Assembly (NCBI GenBank): GCA_025617745.1
Contig: CM046870.1
Location: 4,779,285-4,843,284 of the forward strand
Length of the DNA: 64,000 nucleotides
Direction of reading: 5' to 3'
DNA from: Heliocidaris erythrogramma
Taxonomy: Eukaryota > Echinodermata > Echinoidea > Camarodonta > Echinometridae
Under the pieces are notes generated by a model, which was given only the letters and a program-made list of their open reading frames with translations, was not told where the DNA came from and did no database searches. The position numbers were made by a program, and so were the translations under genes. This document shows, in pieces, positions 1 through 11,657 of this stretch; within the stretch, counting starts at the first letter, position 1, and each line of letters begins with the position of its first letter.

Positions 1-2028
1 CTTGGGAGCTCGCTTTGCGTGCTCATCACCAATTTCGCACTCTTCGCGTGCTCACAACCGCGCCCCTAAAATGAAATCCTGGCTATGCGTTTGGATCCTT
101 CATGTCCGGCCCCCCTATTGAAAAATCCCGGCTACGCCTGTAATGATTTGTATCATAATTTGTCCAACACCAAAACAAAGCTCTCAAAATGTTATCTATC
201 TTTGTTTTTACAGACCCAACATTCTGAGTAATTCACAATGGCTTCAGTGAATATTTCAAGGCGAAGGCTTTTCGAAATAATTCACTCTTATGAAAGTAAA
301 GCAATAGGGCAAAAGAACCTAAAATATACATGGATTTTATCAGTCAGTATTATGATTTTGATAACTCCATAGTACCTACAGAATTACTTCTCAGTGATAC
401 AGGTACGTTTCAGTTTCGCAAAAATTATCAAGGCTACAGAGGGCGCACTTTCTTATTTTTTAAAAACTTCATTTAATAACTAATTTTTCAGTTAGCTGAA
501 TCATACTATGTTATTAGTATATGCATTATCAAGGTGTAATTTCAAGTAATGACATCATTCATACATTACAATAACATTGCAAATTTCTCATTATTACAAA
601 TATTTTCCAGTACGGCGCCCCCCCCCCCCTTAAGTCACTCTTACGTACCATATGCCTGAAGTATGAAAACCATTGTAAAGCGAGAAATGTGTTATTTTCC
701 ATTGAATTAGGGCAGCCAATCAGAAATCGGTATTTTATTGACGTCATAGGTATTTGAAAATATTTTCATTGGATTGTACGGGTCTGAATACCCATAAACC
801 CATCATCTAAGTTTAAATTTTAAGTAAAACTCAGTGAATATGAATTTTGGCGCACTTTGGAGCCATTCTGGCCCACTGTACGGCAGGGCTTGCCTTTCGG
901 GCGGACGGACGTCTGCTAGCGCACAATGTCATTGGATGTCGATCTCACGTGGTCGATACTACACGCCCACATTACGTTATCAATAACAAACGGTTGCACC
1001 TATTATATGGCAAATTATTATTTATTATTTTTTTGTCAAAACCATGCATATTCCCGTTTATTTATGCGGGATCTATAGGACTCATCGAGCCTTAACTATA
1101 CCTTTTCAGAGCTTTAAATTTCATGTAAATCACATTTTTCATAATTTCAAATAAATAAGCGATTTCGTAATTAGGATTTGCGCATGAGCAGATAAAGGTC
1201 ATATGACATAAACTAGCATGTTCGTTTAAACTTCATTGTGATAAGCATCGACGTGATGTAATGATTATTCATATATTCATTTAATTATACTTTTCATTAA
1301 ATCCACTGAAAAGCAACAAAGTGTTCATTGATGGTTGGTATTTGACAGTCTGCCAAATGATAGCCAACTTGCAAACAATGCACTTTCCCAAGTGTTCATT
1401 GACGTGCTATTCTAGTCACCTGGTCTACGATGTCTTTCTTTCATAGAGTTTGAATTCTGTAGGTTGCTATGTCGGGCAAGCTTACGTATTATCTTTCTTT
1501 GAAAAGATGCCTATCCTAATGAAAAAAGGGAAAGGTCATTTGCCAAAAGTTGTTCATGGGCCAATTACGAAATCGCTTATACTAGTAACTGTCATATGGG
1601 AATAGACCTGTTTACTAAGTGATTCAAATTTATGGATGTTTCTTTCCTGGGGACCTAGTAACGAGGTATTCCATTAACCTGTTATTAATGAATGAACTAC
1701 AATACTTGGAATCCAGTTTGCATACATTACTTGTTGCTATGTCTGACAAGCCTCTGGCAAGCTTTCAGGTTGTCAAGAACAACCTTTGTTTCAAAAGTAT
1801 GCATAAAATTTGAATCACTTAGCAAACCGGTCTATTAAAATCATTTCAAAATCCCTGTTTTTGCGTGTTAACCTAGAGGCAGCTGGAAGGCCAAAAGCAT
1901 GCATATTTCCGTTTACTGGTCTCTTCCACTTTTTGAGCCTTCATTATAAGCTTTTTCAGAGTCTCAAAGAAAATATAAGCCACATTTACAATAAATTCAA
2001 GGAATAGGGGAAATATAATCATTCTTAA
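1..2028. other. Non-coding AT-rich DNA with degenerate repeats
   Basis: I see no convincing exon here. Short open frames lack recognisable domains. A 20-bp inverted pair reading roughly ATAAGCGATTTCGTAATTAGG lies at 1155-1175 and again inverted at 1560-1580, which could be the ends of a small inverted-repeat element of about 430 bp. A diverged direct repeat (1040-1150 and 1895-2010, sharing the ordered phrases 'catgcatattcccgttta', 'gagcctt', 'ctttttcagag' and 'cacattt') brackets it. Later exons of the minus-strand methyltransferase gene would be expected this way or further left, but I found none. Confidence 0.5.
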
Positions 2029-2971
2029 AGTAGATATTCAAAGAAAATCACAAATATGGCAATTAATGTATCACTAGAAACTGGGAAGCTTACAGATGGC
2101 AATCGTATAAGTTTTATGTCAACTGCGTATCTGGTGATTATAAAAACAACACAAATAAAAGCTCTTCTCAGCATCTGGAATATCCGAGGATTCGCCAGAA
2201 ATATAGCGATGTTTTGATGTCGTCACACTCGGGATCGATCCTGCTTAAGCAGACGACGTCCTATAATGAATGAACGTAATTGCAATGCAATTATTTATCA
2301 AATTATAAAGAGTTTGGTGTATTTAAACATGACCTTATTTCACACCATTATAAAGGGAAAGTGAAACTGATTCTGATAGCTAAAACCGTTTGATTGTAAA
2401 TACATAGGAGAAAGGTCAATGATCAATGAAATAAACCCCACTTTCAAATTGAAAAGCCCTCCGAATAATAGCAGGATGGTATTCGTTCCCTCTTGAAACG
2501 CCGAACATGCCGCGGTGCAAGCAGCTGAAAATACAATGGCGTCTTATTTTGTTTACAAGTGACTGATTCCTTTATTTTTTTAACGCTGCATTTTTCATCA
2601 AAATAATACCATACACGAAGTTAAGAGTGAGGCAACAGACTAACATTAAGACTGACGCTAGTCAAGTAAGAGAAATAAGTGAAGAGGAGATGACAAAACA
2701 GGCACTGAAAAATGTGTAAGATGTTATGGGACATCGTCTGCTTAGGCAGGACTGATCCTTCGTGTGTCGTCACACATCTCAGCAGCGTTCAAGGAGCTCT
2801 TCAGCTGCTATATCGGGGGCTGTATTTTACCGTTTTATAATTGATAATAATCATTAATTCAAATGTTTCCAAGCGTTGAATTTGGATAACCTTGTATAAT
2901 TTATGCCATTTATGCAATAATAAGTATTAAGACAATATTTATTTTGATGGAATTTTCTTGCAATGTGATCT
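2029..2971. mobile_element. Non-autonomous TTAA-class DNA transposon, copy 1 (943 bp)
   Basis: The element is flanked on both sides by TTAA (2025-2028 and 2972-2975). Its right end reads as the inverted repeat of the better-preserved left end of copy 2 at 11658 (AGATCACATTGCAAGAAAAT); the left end here is diverged. It carries a long subterminal inverted repeat: the block near 2215-2262 (containing GCTTAAGCAGACGA) returns inverted near 2730-2775. No transposase frame is present. TTAA target duplications with ends starting AG are known for Kolobok/T2 and piggyBac-type elements; assignment to Kolobok is inference. Its length equals that of copy 2 once the nested insert in copy 2 is subtracted. 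Confidence 0.8.
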
Positions 2972-3064
2972 TTAAAAATTATGCCCACACAAAGATGAAG
3001 ACTTGTAAAGGACATGTATGAACAATGTAGATTTACGTACAGTTGTAATAACCATTTAGCTTAC

Positions 3065-3225
3065 CTGAATGATATATTCGTTTGGTTTTTGGCAGTCTTT
3101 GCTACATCTATCTGGGCAGGACTGACATCTACTCCTAGAACCTGTTCGAAGTGGGGAGCTAAGCATCTGGTTAACTGCCCAGAGCCACAGCCTACGTCAA
3201 GTGCCATCTGAAATGGTTTATCTCT
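3065..3225 (-). CDS. SAM-dependent methyltransferase, internal exon (motif I)
   Basis: This 161-nt exon encodes a class I SAM-dependent methyltransferase core. It reads RDKPFQ followed by ALDVGCGSGQ (motif I, the glycine-rich SAM loop), then LTRCLAPHF, then LGVDVSPAQID (motif II acidic residue and post-motif). On the minus strand it is bounded by a polypyrimidine-CTGCAG acceptor just upstream of 3225 and a CAG|GTAAGC donor after 3065. It enters in phase 0, matching the phase-0 donor of the exon at 40050-40157, and leaves in phase 2. The order of motifs fits the small Methyltransf_11 family typified by uncharacterised 'putative methyltransferase DDB_G0268948-like' animal proteins. The substrate is unknown. 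Remaining domain parts (motifs IV-VI) are not in the window, so the gene must continue left of base 1. Confidence 0.88.
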
Positions 3226-3554
3226 CTGCAGAAATAAGATTCAATTTGCTTTAAAAACATCAACTTTTCATTTCTCCCAGTCAGTATGTTGGCTTCGTAC
3301 ACATACACACACACACACACACACACCCCCACACACACACACACACATCCCCCCCCCCCAACGCAGTCCACACCCACATGCACACTTACACACGCACACA
3401 CACACGCACGCCCAAACAGCTATATACACCACGCACACATATACTCACAAAAAATGGAAGCAGGCGTAATATCCCAGGTGTTGGCCATTGGCGTAAATCC
3501 GTTCCGAGGAGTGGGGGATATTAGTCCGGGAGCCAGGGAGGGGGGGGGGGGGGG
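3226..3554. repeat. CA-rich microsatellite and G/C homopolymers
   Basis: (CA)n with interruptions runs over 3298-3430, mixed with C runs at 3349-3359. A G run of about 17 follows at 3539-3554, next to the start of the satellite composite. Open frames across it are low-complexity artefacts. Confidence 0.9.
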
Positions 3555-4800
3555 TCAACCTAGCTGGAAAGGAAACCAATTTTCATGTGCATGAATGTAA
3601 AGATCGCATAGTCCGATATAACGAATTGACCGTCTGGCATGTTCTATTTGATGGGTGTGGCCAGGGGGATGTCACAAAGTGGTCAAAAAATGAGCTATAG
3701 ATCAGCTGGAAAGGAAACCCTTAGAAACCTATATCAAAAGATTAGCCATAGTCCCAAGATACATGAATGGACAATGCCAGACGTTTTAAGGAGTGGGGGT
3801 GCCCGCCAGCGAACTTTTTTTTCCCACGAACTTCTGTCATTATCGTCCTTGACGCATGCGCAACTTTGAAATAGCCCTACAATGCTTGGAGTTGGATGAG
3901 GTTTCAAAGTTTCATCCTACTTTTAGTAAAAATAAAAATACAAGACGTTATTTTTGTAATGTCCAAACTGAGAGTCCAACCCACATACCTCAGGTTAAAT
4001 GTCCGAGGGCTAACGCATCTCGCCACAGCACGACGCTGGGAGCAACCGTCATTATATCGCTTACGGAATAAACCCTATGATTGTGAAATTGATTTAGATC
4101 GGAAAGGATCAGGTGCGCATGCGCCAGAGAGGACAGGGACAAAAAGTTCGTGGGGAAAAAAATGTAGCTGCCCGCCAGACGCCATAGTCCCAAGATACAT
4201 GAATGGACAATGCCAGACGTTTTAAGTGGTGTGGAGTGCTTGCCAGACGCCACTAAAGTACCCCAACCCCCAATATTGAGCTAGATCAGCTGGAAAGAAA
4301 ACCCTTAGAAATCTATATCAAAAGATTCGCCATAGTCCCAAGGCACATGAATGGGCAATGCCAGACGTTTTAAGTGGTGGGGTGCCCGCCAGACGTCCCC
4401 AAAGGGGATCCAAAAATTGAGCTAGATCAGCTGGAGAGGAAACGCAAGTGATTACTACTAGACGATTTAAGTGGTGTAGAGTGACTGTCAGACGTTACTA
4501 ATATACACGCCCTATATTTTGAGCGAGATCGGACCTGTGCAAACGAAAGTTCGTGGGAACAAAGAAAAAAAAAAAAACAAATAAACAAATTAGCTAGACT
4601 TACATAGATACTGCCAGATATTATCATGATTATATATTGTGAGATCTACCTGCCAGACGTCCCCCATCCCCCATGTAAAGAATGACACTTAAATTGTGCA
4701 AATTAACAGTCATAGTTGTCAGACAAACACTGTAAAACCAGTAAAATGTGATTGATTTAACGCACGTAAGGAGTTTACTCCTATTAATTAATACCTTTTA
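3555..4800 (-). repeat. Satellite-bearing composite, minus orientation
   Basis: Four or more diverged tandem monomers of about 145 bp run through 3660-4660. Each carries the phrases GATCAGCTGGAAAGGAAACC, 'cctatatcaaaagatt', 'gccatagtcccaag', 'gccagacgttttaagtggtg'. The region 4665-4800 is the reverse complement of the left terminal segment seen on the plus strand at 5870-6045 and 16605-16770 (shared 'ggagtaaactccttacgtgcg'). The region 3555-3660 matches the right terminal segment seen at 14230-14400. It is therefore an inverted copy of the composites at 5870-16600 and 16605-17870. No coding function is evident. Confidence 0.8.
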
Positions 4801-5869
4801 ACAATGTGGATTATGGTTTGTTGTGATTGTTAATGATCATAGTATGTTATATAATTGACATTAGTTCTTGACTGCAGTGGAAAAACTCCGTTATGCCAAG
4901 TATTGTCGTTATAAATATATAATTCATGATAGACTTATAATTATTTTATATGTTTATAGCAAGCACCAGCAAATGTTTTATTACTGATATAAGCTGCAAA
5001 TTATAAAAATTTTCAAAAAGGGCCTGCGCAATTAAGCTTTAGTCAAATTTGGGCCGGTTCACTGATTACCCTATCTACAGTATAGACCATTCTGGGGCCA
5101 GTTTCTGTGATTTTCTTGTGCGAATGGAGAGAGGAGTTTTATATTAACACAGTATAATATTTGTACGGTATATTTGACATATTGGTATAGTTTGAAGTTT
5201 GAATTTTGAATTTTTATTTGTTCCACTTTCACATCAAAAACAATTCAGTTATTACTAGCATATAAGCGTCAATTTCAAAACGTACGAGTAAAGAACTAAA
5301 GTCAAGAAAAATGTGCACTAAATAGGTGGAAAGTTTAGATTTAGAGATATCCATGTTGGAACAACTGGGAGAAAAATAGATATTTGTAAACGATGAGAAG
5401 CCTAAATAAAAAGCATTCAGCTTGTAAATGATTAGGCTCCCGTTTAGAGTACTTGATATTATAAGTAATTGTGATTAATATGTAATAAAAAGCGAAACGG
5501 AATAGAAATATCAGATTTACAAAACGTTCCCGAACAAGGAGAGCAAAGCTCATAATGTGGAGGAAAGAAAAGAAAAGAAAGAGACTAAAGAAAAGAAGAA
5601 AAAGAAGAAGAAGAAGAAGAAAGAAGCGAAAGAAAAATTGTAAAGGCAGGACAGTGTAACAAGAAGAAAGGCTATGTGACCATCACCTGTACGATCCAGC
5701 ATGACAGAATTGTTGGAGGAGCTATCAACCAGTTATATATACAAACACTCGAAAAGTAATTTACCGCATGATTCCTTCCTATTTTTCACCCCAACATTAT
5801 GCTGTACATTCCTAGCACAGGAGTTTTATGAAGGTTATTGGTATTTACAGACCTTATGTTCCACCTGAG
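4801..5869. other. Spacer with possible LINE 3'-UTR remnant and purine tract
   Basis: A tail-like run of GTTTGAA/TTTTGAA repeats at 5188-5215 resembles the 3' tails of the minus-strand LINE at 18128, so 5190-5550 may be a LINE 3' untranslated remnant. An almost pure purine (AAGAAG)-type tract spans 5560-5636. No exon is recognised. Confidence 0.4.
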
Positions 5870-6045
5870 CTGTGTCAACAACCCATAATTCTCACTGTTA
5901 AAAGGTACTAATTATAGGTCTGGAGTAAACTCCTTACGTGCGTTAAATCAATCATATTTTGCTGGTACAGCGTTTGTCCGACGTCGAGTATCTCAAAAAT
6001 GATGACTGTTAATTTTCATATTTGTGTGTCATTCTTTAGGAGGAT
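5870..6045 (+). repeat. Left terminal segment of satellite composite
   Basis: This segment is nearly identical to 16605-16770 and inverted relative to 4665-4800. The next bases of this composite resume at 11093, after the LINE, at the point matching 16795 in the uninterrupted copy. This shows that the LINE inserted into it. Confidence 0.85.
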
Positions 6046-6172
6046 TTTGTTTTCATCGAAGATGGAGTAAGCAGGATGTGTATAGCAAAGTCTCTCAGAA
6101 TTCTTCATTAAATCTGATATTCACGAGTACCCCAGCGTTTTTTTACCTCAAACCAGATCGAGTACTGTCATC

Positions 6173-7147
6173 ATGAGTCAGACGGGCAGGAAACCCCTCA
6201 ACAGGAAGGTCAAGAAAGACAACTTTGGACCAGAGAAGGTACACAACTATCCCCCAGGGTGCTCGCCGGAAAACCGGCATGTTTCTCTCCAGAATCCGTA
6301 GCTACCAAATATTTAGTGCATCTGCTATGCATAATAGCATAATAAGAGCAACTTTTGTTCAAGAAGTATGCAGAAAATTAGTAAACAGGTCTATTCCACC
6401 AGATTCGGCAGCCCAATTCACCCAAAAATACACGGCGACGATTACAATCAGCATGACAATGAGCATGACGTAACAACTCCTGCTGGCATCGCATGGTACT
6501 TTAAAGCTGCAACAGCAAACTTTGAAAAGATGATACAAAAGGCCGTATCTTCTTTAGTCGACAACATAAAGCAGGTCGAATCTCAGCTGGGGGCAGCTAT
6601 TGAACATGAAAGCAAGAGAGTTACGGAGATAAATGCCAAGTATTCGCAACTGGAGAAACGAATGAAGGAGATGGAGAAGGAGGTCAACGCACTGAGGTCA
6701 GAAGTTTCCAAGCAAAAACAAGAGATCAACAAGAACGAACGCTTCTCGCGACGGAACAACATCCGCGCAATCGGGATTCCGGAATCTGCTACCGGCGAGG
6801 ATTGTGCCGCTCTGGTAGAGAAGATAGCCCAGGAGAAGTTCGGCATGACCCTCAAGGTCGAGAGAGCCCATCGCGATGGGAAACCAGCAAATGATCGCTC
6901 ACGGCATATTCTCTTCAAAACGCTATCGTATCGCCAGAAAATGGACATAATGAAGGCCCAGCGCGAGAAACTAGCTAACGAACGCTTCTACATGACAGAC
7001 GACCTGACAGCCGATGACCTCAAAGAGAAGCGGAAGTGGTCCGCTACCGTACAGGAGTGGTACAACACCGGCGTCAAGCTTCGGTTCTATGCGGGAAGAT
7101 GGAGAACCAGAGGAGGAGCACCGTACATCTTCAACTCCTCAGCTTAG
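6173..7147 (+). pseudogene. LINE ORF1 protein (coiled coil plus RRM-like)
   Basis: The likely start is the ATG at 6173 (MSQTGRKPLNRKV), but the frame changes around 6270-6370; the open part runs 6368-7147. A heptad-rich segment (about 6530-6740: IKQVESQLGAAIEHE, then EKRMKEMEKEVNALRSEVSK) predicts a coiled-coil trimerisation region. It is followed by SRRNNIRAIGIPES, the hallmark of the L1-ORF1-like RRM, and by a C-terminal part with VERAHRDG and RFYMTDDLT. ORF1 proteins bind LINE RNA as a chaperone. Here the protein ends GAPYIFNSSA. The same architecture recurs at 30996-31808. Confidence 0.8.
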
Positions 7148-7488
7148 AACACTCTCCGGTAACTTCACACTCTGTTTCTTCCTCTATTTCTCTATTTCTT
7201 TGTTTCGCTATTTCTTGTTTCTTCCTCTATTTCTTTAGTTCTCTCTTGCCACTTTAAGCATAGATTATATTACTTTGTAATTACATTTGTAATTGGCGAG
7301 AGACTTGCTATTTTCCAACGTACACTTATGCCACATTTTCTTCGAGTCTTTTTCAATATATTCTGTACCACGCACTGTATACATACTCCTTTGCCTGTAC
7401 CCCAACTGTTTTTCGTATTCTTGCCAGTTACGCTCATTTGCTTCTGCCAAGGCATGGGTAACTATATGTACTTATTTGAATCTACACC

Positions 7489-10400
7489 ATGTCTGACCTA
7501 AATTGTAATGTTCAACCATATGTGAAATGTCAATACTATCTGCCTGATGAGTTCAACTGTACTTTTTCAAACTGTTCTGAAAAAACCGGTTTATTGCATT
7601 GTAATGCCCATAGCCTTAATAAGAATTTTGATAACATATCTGACTTATTGGTAAACCTCTTTTTCATTTTCAATAATTGGCGTCACAGAAACATGGTTAA
7701 ATAATAGATCTCCAAATGTATATGATATTAATAATTACCATTATATCCGTAATGATAGACAGAACTGTCTTGGTGGTGGTGTTGCCTTTTATATATCCCA
7801 ATCGTTATCGTATAAATTCAGAGACGAATTTTCTCTTGTTAATAGCTCCTCTGAAATATTATGTATTGAGATTAATATAAAGAATGGGAAAAACTTAATT
7901 GTATGTGTTATTTATCGTCCACCTAACAGCAATGTTGATACCTTTTTAGAAGATTTTGATAATTTATTGAATAGTCTGAGCCCAGGAGGCAAATTAATAT
8001 GCTTAATGGGAGATTTTAATATAGACCTTAAAAAAGATAATAATACTGTCAATCCATTTAAAAGTATCATATATTCACATGCTTGTTTTCCTGTTATAGA
8101 CAAACCCACAAGAATTGTAAATCAATCTTCCACTATCATAGATAATATAATTTTTAATGATGATACTTACAGAATTAATTCCGGTCTTTTATATTCTGAC
8201 ATTTCAGATCATATTCCTGTTTTTTAATGTTTAATATCCTTTCCCCTTTTAGAGAGAAAGAAACAAAATATACACGGAAGTTATCCCCAGAAAATATATA
8301 TAGGTTAAACGAACACTTACAGAGTGAAGAATGGGAAGATGTTTTAATGTGCAATGACACTGAAAGAGCATATCATTTATTTTGGTCAAATTTTGAGTCA
8401 TATTTTAATACTAATATTCCTAAAGTGAAAGTTGGGGGGAAACTCAATAAACCTATCAAACCGTGGATTACAAGAGGAATTCTGAAATCTATTAATAAAA
8501 GAAATACCCTATATAAAATAAGCCTTTCTGAACCAAACCCTATAAATGTGCGTAATTACAAAATGTATCGAAATAAGTTAACAAGTGTAATAAGATTATC
8601 AAAACGGATGTACTTTTCTAATAAAATAGATAATGCTCAAGGTAATATTTCAACCACATGGAAAATAATTAACGAAATCCTTTATAAGAGTAAATCGCAA
8701 ATTAATTCCCAAGTATTTAATAAAGATGGTAATTCTATCAAAAATCCCCCTGAAATAGCAAACATGTTTAACGAATATTTTGTTAATGTAGGTCCTAACC
8801 AAGCTGCTAAAGTTGATGAGAGTAATTGTAACTTTGTAGAATTTTTATCACAATCAATAGATACATCCATATTCTTCATCCCCACTGACTTTATTAAGAA
8901 TCGTCCGCACCCTTAAATGTAGTCACTCCTCTAGTCATGATGAAATTAGTACTCACATATTGAAACAGATTATAGATAATATTTTGTCACCTCTAGTCCA
9001 TATTTTTAATCTCTCACTCTCCTGCGCTGTCTTCCCGACCCCCTTTAAAATTGCAAAGGTTATACCAATTTATAAGAAAGGCGATCCTTCTTGTATATGT
9101 AATTATCGACCTGTTTCTATTTTGTCAAGTTTCTCAAAGATTCTTGAGAGGATTGTCTATAATAGGTTATATGGATTTTTGTCTGAAAATAATTTTTTTA
9201 ATCCTAATCAATTTGGTTTCCGTAAGAATCATTCAACTGATTTAGCCTTAATGCAGTTATTTGACAGAGTATCAGATGCTTTGGCAAATCATAAACATGT
9301 AATATAGGATTTGAAGGTTTGCATGGTGAAGTTGTAATTCAGAAAAACGGTTTGCGGTACAACCATGTGAGTTGGAATAACTCCACGTTCCGGTCAGAAT
9401 GCTCTGGCCATCGTCAGGAGAATAAGAAGAGCGAATGAATCAGCAGAATTTATATATGAAGCGGTAGAAATTCTACAGCTTCATAACTTGTTTGTAATGT
9501 TAGGCAATTCACTTTTAAAAAGGAGGCAAACAATAACATCACGGAATTAGTATAGAAAGAAATAGTAACAATAACATCAAAGTACCTGCATTGAAAGGAT
9601 AAATAAGATCAAGGTACCTGCATTGAAAGGATAAGTGACACCAAACTAATCCTGCGTTGAAAAAACATTGAAAACAAGTGAACAATAGGACTAAGAAAAC
9701 CAATTAACCGTCTGGATCAGCTGGAAACAAAAGGGGGATGAGGACCGTAGAATCTGTGGAGAGAAACGTGACATCCTGTTGAACAAATGTTTTCTGTTCA
9801 CACTCTGACTTACGCCGTTTGAAAAGTTATCTACATGGTTTAAAAGTAATATCTTGTCACTCAATTTAAAGAAAACCAACTTTATTTATTTTAGAGGTAA
9901 AAGAAAAGTTGACTTGCAAAATCATGATTTATATATTGATGGAAATCTTCTTGAAAACAAAATAATGACTAAATTTCTTGGTGTGTATATTAATGAACGT
10001 TTAAAATGGAATGATCATGTAAAACACATAATTTTACCTATCTCTCGTAATGTTGGTCTGTTAACTAAGCTAAAATATTTTTTACCTACTTCTGTACTGT
10101 TTACGCTGTATAATACGCTTATCTTGCCATACATATCATATTGTAATATTATCTGGGCAACTCATAAATGTTATACAAATCCCATATTAATTCTGCAGAA
10201 AAAAGCCATCCGGGTGTGTAGTGGGGCAAGTTTTTGCTCTCACACTGACCCTCTGTTTTTTCGTCTTAAGTCCCTCAAGGTCAATGATATTAACTTCCTG
10301 CAAAAAGCTCTATTCATGTTTAAGTATAACTCCAACCTTTTACCCCCAGTATTTGCAACATTATTTCAATCGAACACACAAATTCACGCATATCCCACCA

Positions 10401-10543
10401 GACAATCAAAAAATGTGCATTTATTTAACCCCAGGGCTGCTCTTGCACATAATTCTATTAGGCACTCAGGCCCTGATGTATGGAATTCTCTTCCTCCCGA
10501 AATAAAATACATGACTTTAATGTACTCTTTCAAAATCACCTAA
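7489..10543 (+). pseudogene. LINE ORF2: endonuclease and partial reverse transcriptase
   Basis: An APE-type endonuclease runs from about 7570 to 8226. Motifs include LHCNAHSLNKN, an out-of-frame GVTETW-type stretch near 7680, YRPPNSN, LMGDFNIDL and SDISDHIPVF. A linker (8227-8915) ends near NEYFVNVG. The RT fingers follow at 8960-9303 (KIAKVIPIYKKGDPS, NYRPVSILSSF, FGFRKNHSTD). The frame then stops in a foreign segment and resumes at about 9835 with thumb and C-terminal parts (LSLNLKKTNFIYF, FLGVYINERLKWNDHV, LPYISYCNIIWA, VWNSLPPEIK). There are at least four frame breaks. The catalytic aspartate motif is absent, so this copy cannot be active. Confidence 0.85.
9304..9835. mobile_element. Foreign segment replacing the LINE RT core
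   Basis: The LINE frame breaks at ANHKHV and resumes at about 9835; the roughly 530 bases between do not encode LINE protein. The reverse complement of 9350-9425 contains 'ctgacgatggccagagc' and 'attctgaccggaacg', followed by a frame reading WSYSNSH. This resembles the terminal region of Penelope-like elements, but that is recalled resemblance, not a tested match. A short tandem pair, 'acctgcattgaaaggataa', lies at 9583-9602 and 9616-9634. About 130 codons of LINE RT are lost, so this is a replacement rather than a clean insertion. Confidence 0.5.
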
Positions 10544-11092
10544 TTAAGCAATATTCCCCACACTAATGATTTTGTAGTACACCCATAATACCTGGTATAA
10601 TTATGTAAATAGTACCCATGACTTGGCACATTTTCACCTCTTTGGGAGGCAGATATGATATCAGTTTACAAAACGAGTTTACCAATTGCTATTATGTTAA
10701 TATAATGTCTGCCTCTCAAACCGGATGATTAACTCTCTATTGTTAATACAGTTGTTATTTAAAAATATTTGGAAAGGTACAATTGCCTCACTTTATCCTC
10801 CTCTCTTCATCCGTATTTCTTTCTGTATCTTCTTCTCTTTCTCTCTCTCATTATTTTATCATTATACTTTATCTCAAAGGGCTTTCATGCTGTCAAGCCT
10901 CGGCTTATTATGAAAACCCTCTTGTTTGATTTCTCTTTCTATAATCCTACTGTTAGCCTTGTAGTTTAAGATATATTAATGTCATGATGTTCCTTTGTAT
11001 TGTATATCGCATAATTTGTATAACGTATGCATTCCATTATTTGATGAATTGAGAAATCAAGCAGAAATAAATAAATCAAATCAAATCAAAAC

Positions 11093-11657
11093 ATGCGGTA
11101 GGTAGATCCCACAATATATAATCATGATGATTCCTGCAGTTTCTAATTATGTAAGTCTGGACAACATAGCGGGGGTATAATAAAGTCTAACAGTCACTCT
11201 CCACCACTTAAATGGTCTAGTAGTGGTCGTTTGCGCAACTTTGGACTCTGGTGAGCAATTTCACAGAGGTTCCATAAAGTTTCCTTTCCAGCTGATCTAG
11301 CTCAATAATGGTGGATGTATTACCATAGGGACGTCTGGCAGGCACTCTCCATCACTTAAATCGTCTGGCATTGGCCATTCATGTGCCTTGGGACTATGGC
11401 GAATCTTTTGATATAAGTTTCTTAGGGTTTCCTTTCCAGCTGATCTAGCTCAAGTTTTGGACCTCCTTTGGGGGCGTCTGGCGGGCACCCCCCCCCCCCC
11501 AACACTTAAAAAGTCTGGCATTGCCCATTCATGTGCCTTGGGACTATGGCGAATCTTTTGATATATGTTTCTTAGGGTTTCGTTTCCAGCTCATCTAGCT
11601 CAATATTGGGGGTTGGGATACTTTAGGGGCGTTTTGCAAGCATTCCCCACCACTTAA
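11093..11657 (+). repeat. Satellite array of composite unit 1, left part
   Basis: After the resumed left terminal segment, three monomers of a 147-150 bp tandem repeat run to 11657. Markers per monomer are TCCAGCTGATCTAGCTCA, 'gggcgtctggc', 'ccaccacttaaa' and 'gggactatggcgaatc'. The array is interrupted at a TTAA within 'cacttaaaacgt' by the element at 11658 and resumes at 14157. Confidence 0.85.

Larger units (their letters stand above)
6046..11092 (+). mobile_element. CR1-like LINE, near full length, with replaced RT core
   Basis: This non-LTR retrotransposon has two reading frames: ORF1 (6173-7147) and ORF2 (endonuclease from about 7489, reverse transcriptase from about 8940, C-terminus to 10543). 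Its 3' end is a pentamer tail (AAATC)n at 11071-11090. Its boundaries are given by comparison with the uninterrupted composite at 16605-16830. ORF2 is broken by frameshifts and stops, and the piece coding for the catalytic YADD/FADD palm is missing (see 9304-9835). The 3' UTR is 10544-11070. The tail type and RT signature (YRPVSILSSFSKILERIVYN) place it in the CR1/L2 group; the exact clade is uncertain. Confidence 0.85.

Noticed and set aside
3192-3594. Frames rich in His-Thr or Val-Cys at the CA repeat
   Set aside because: Microsatellite artefact next to the methyltransferase exon.
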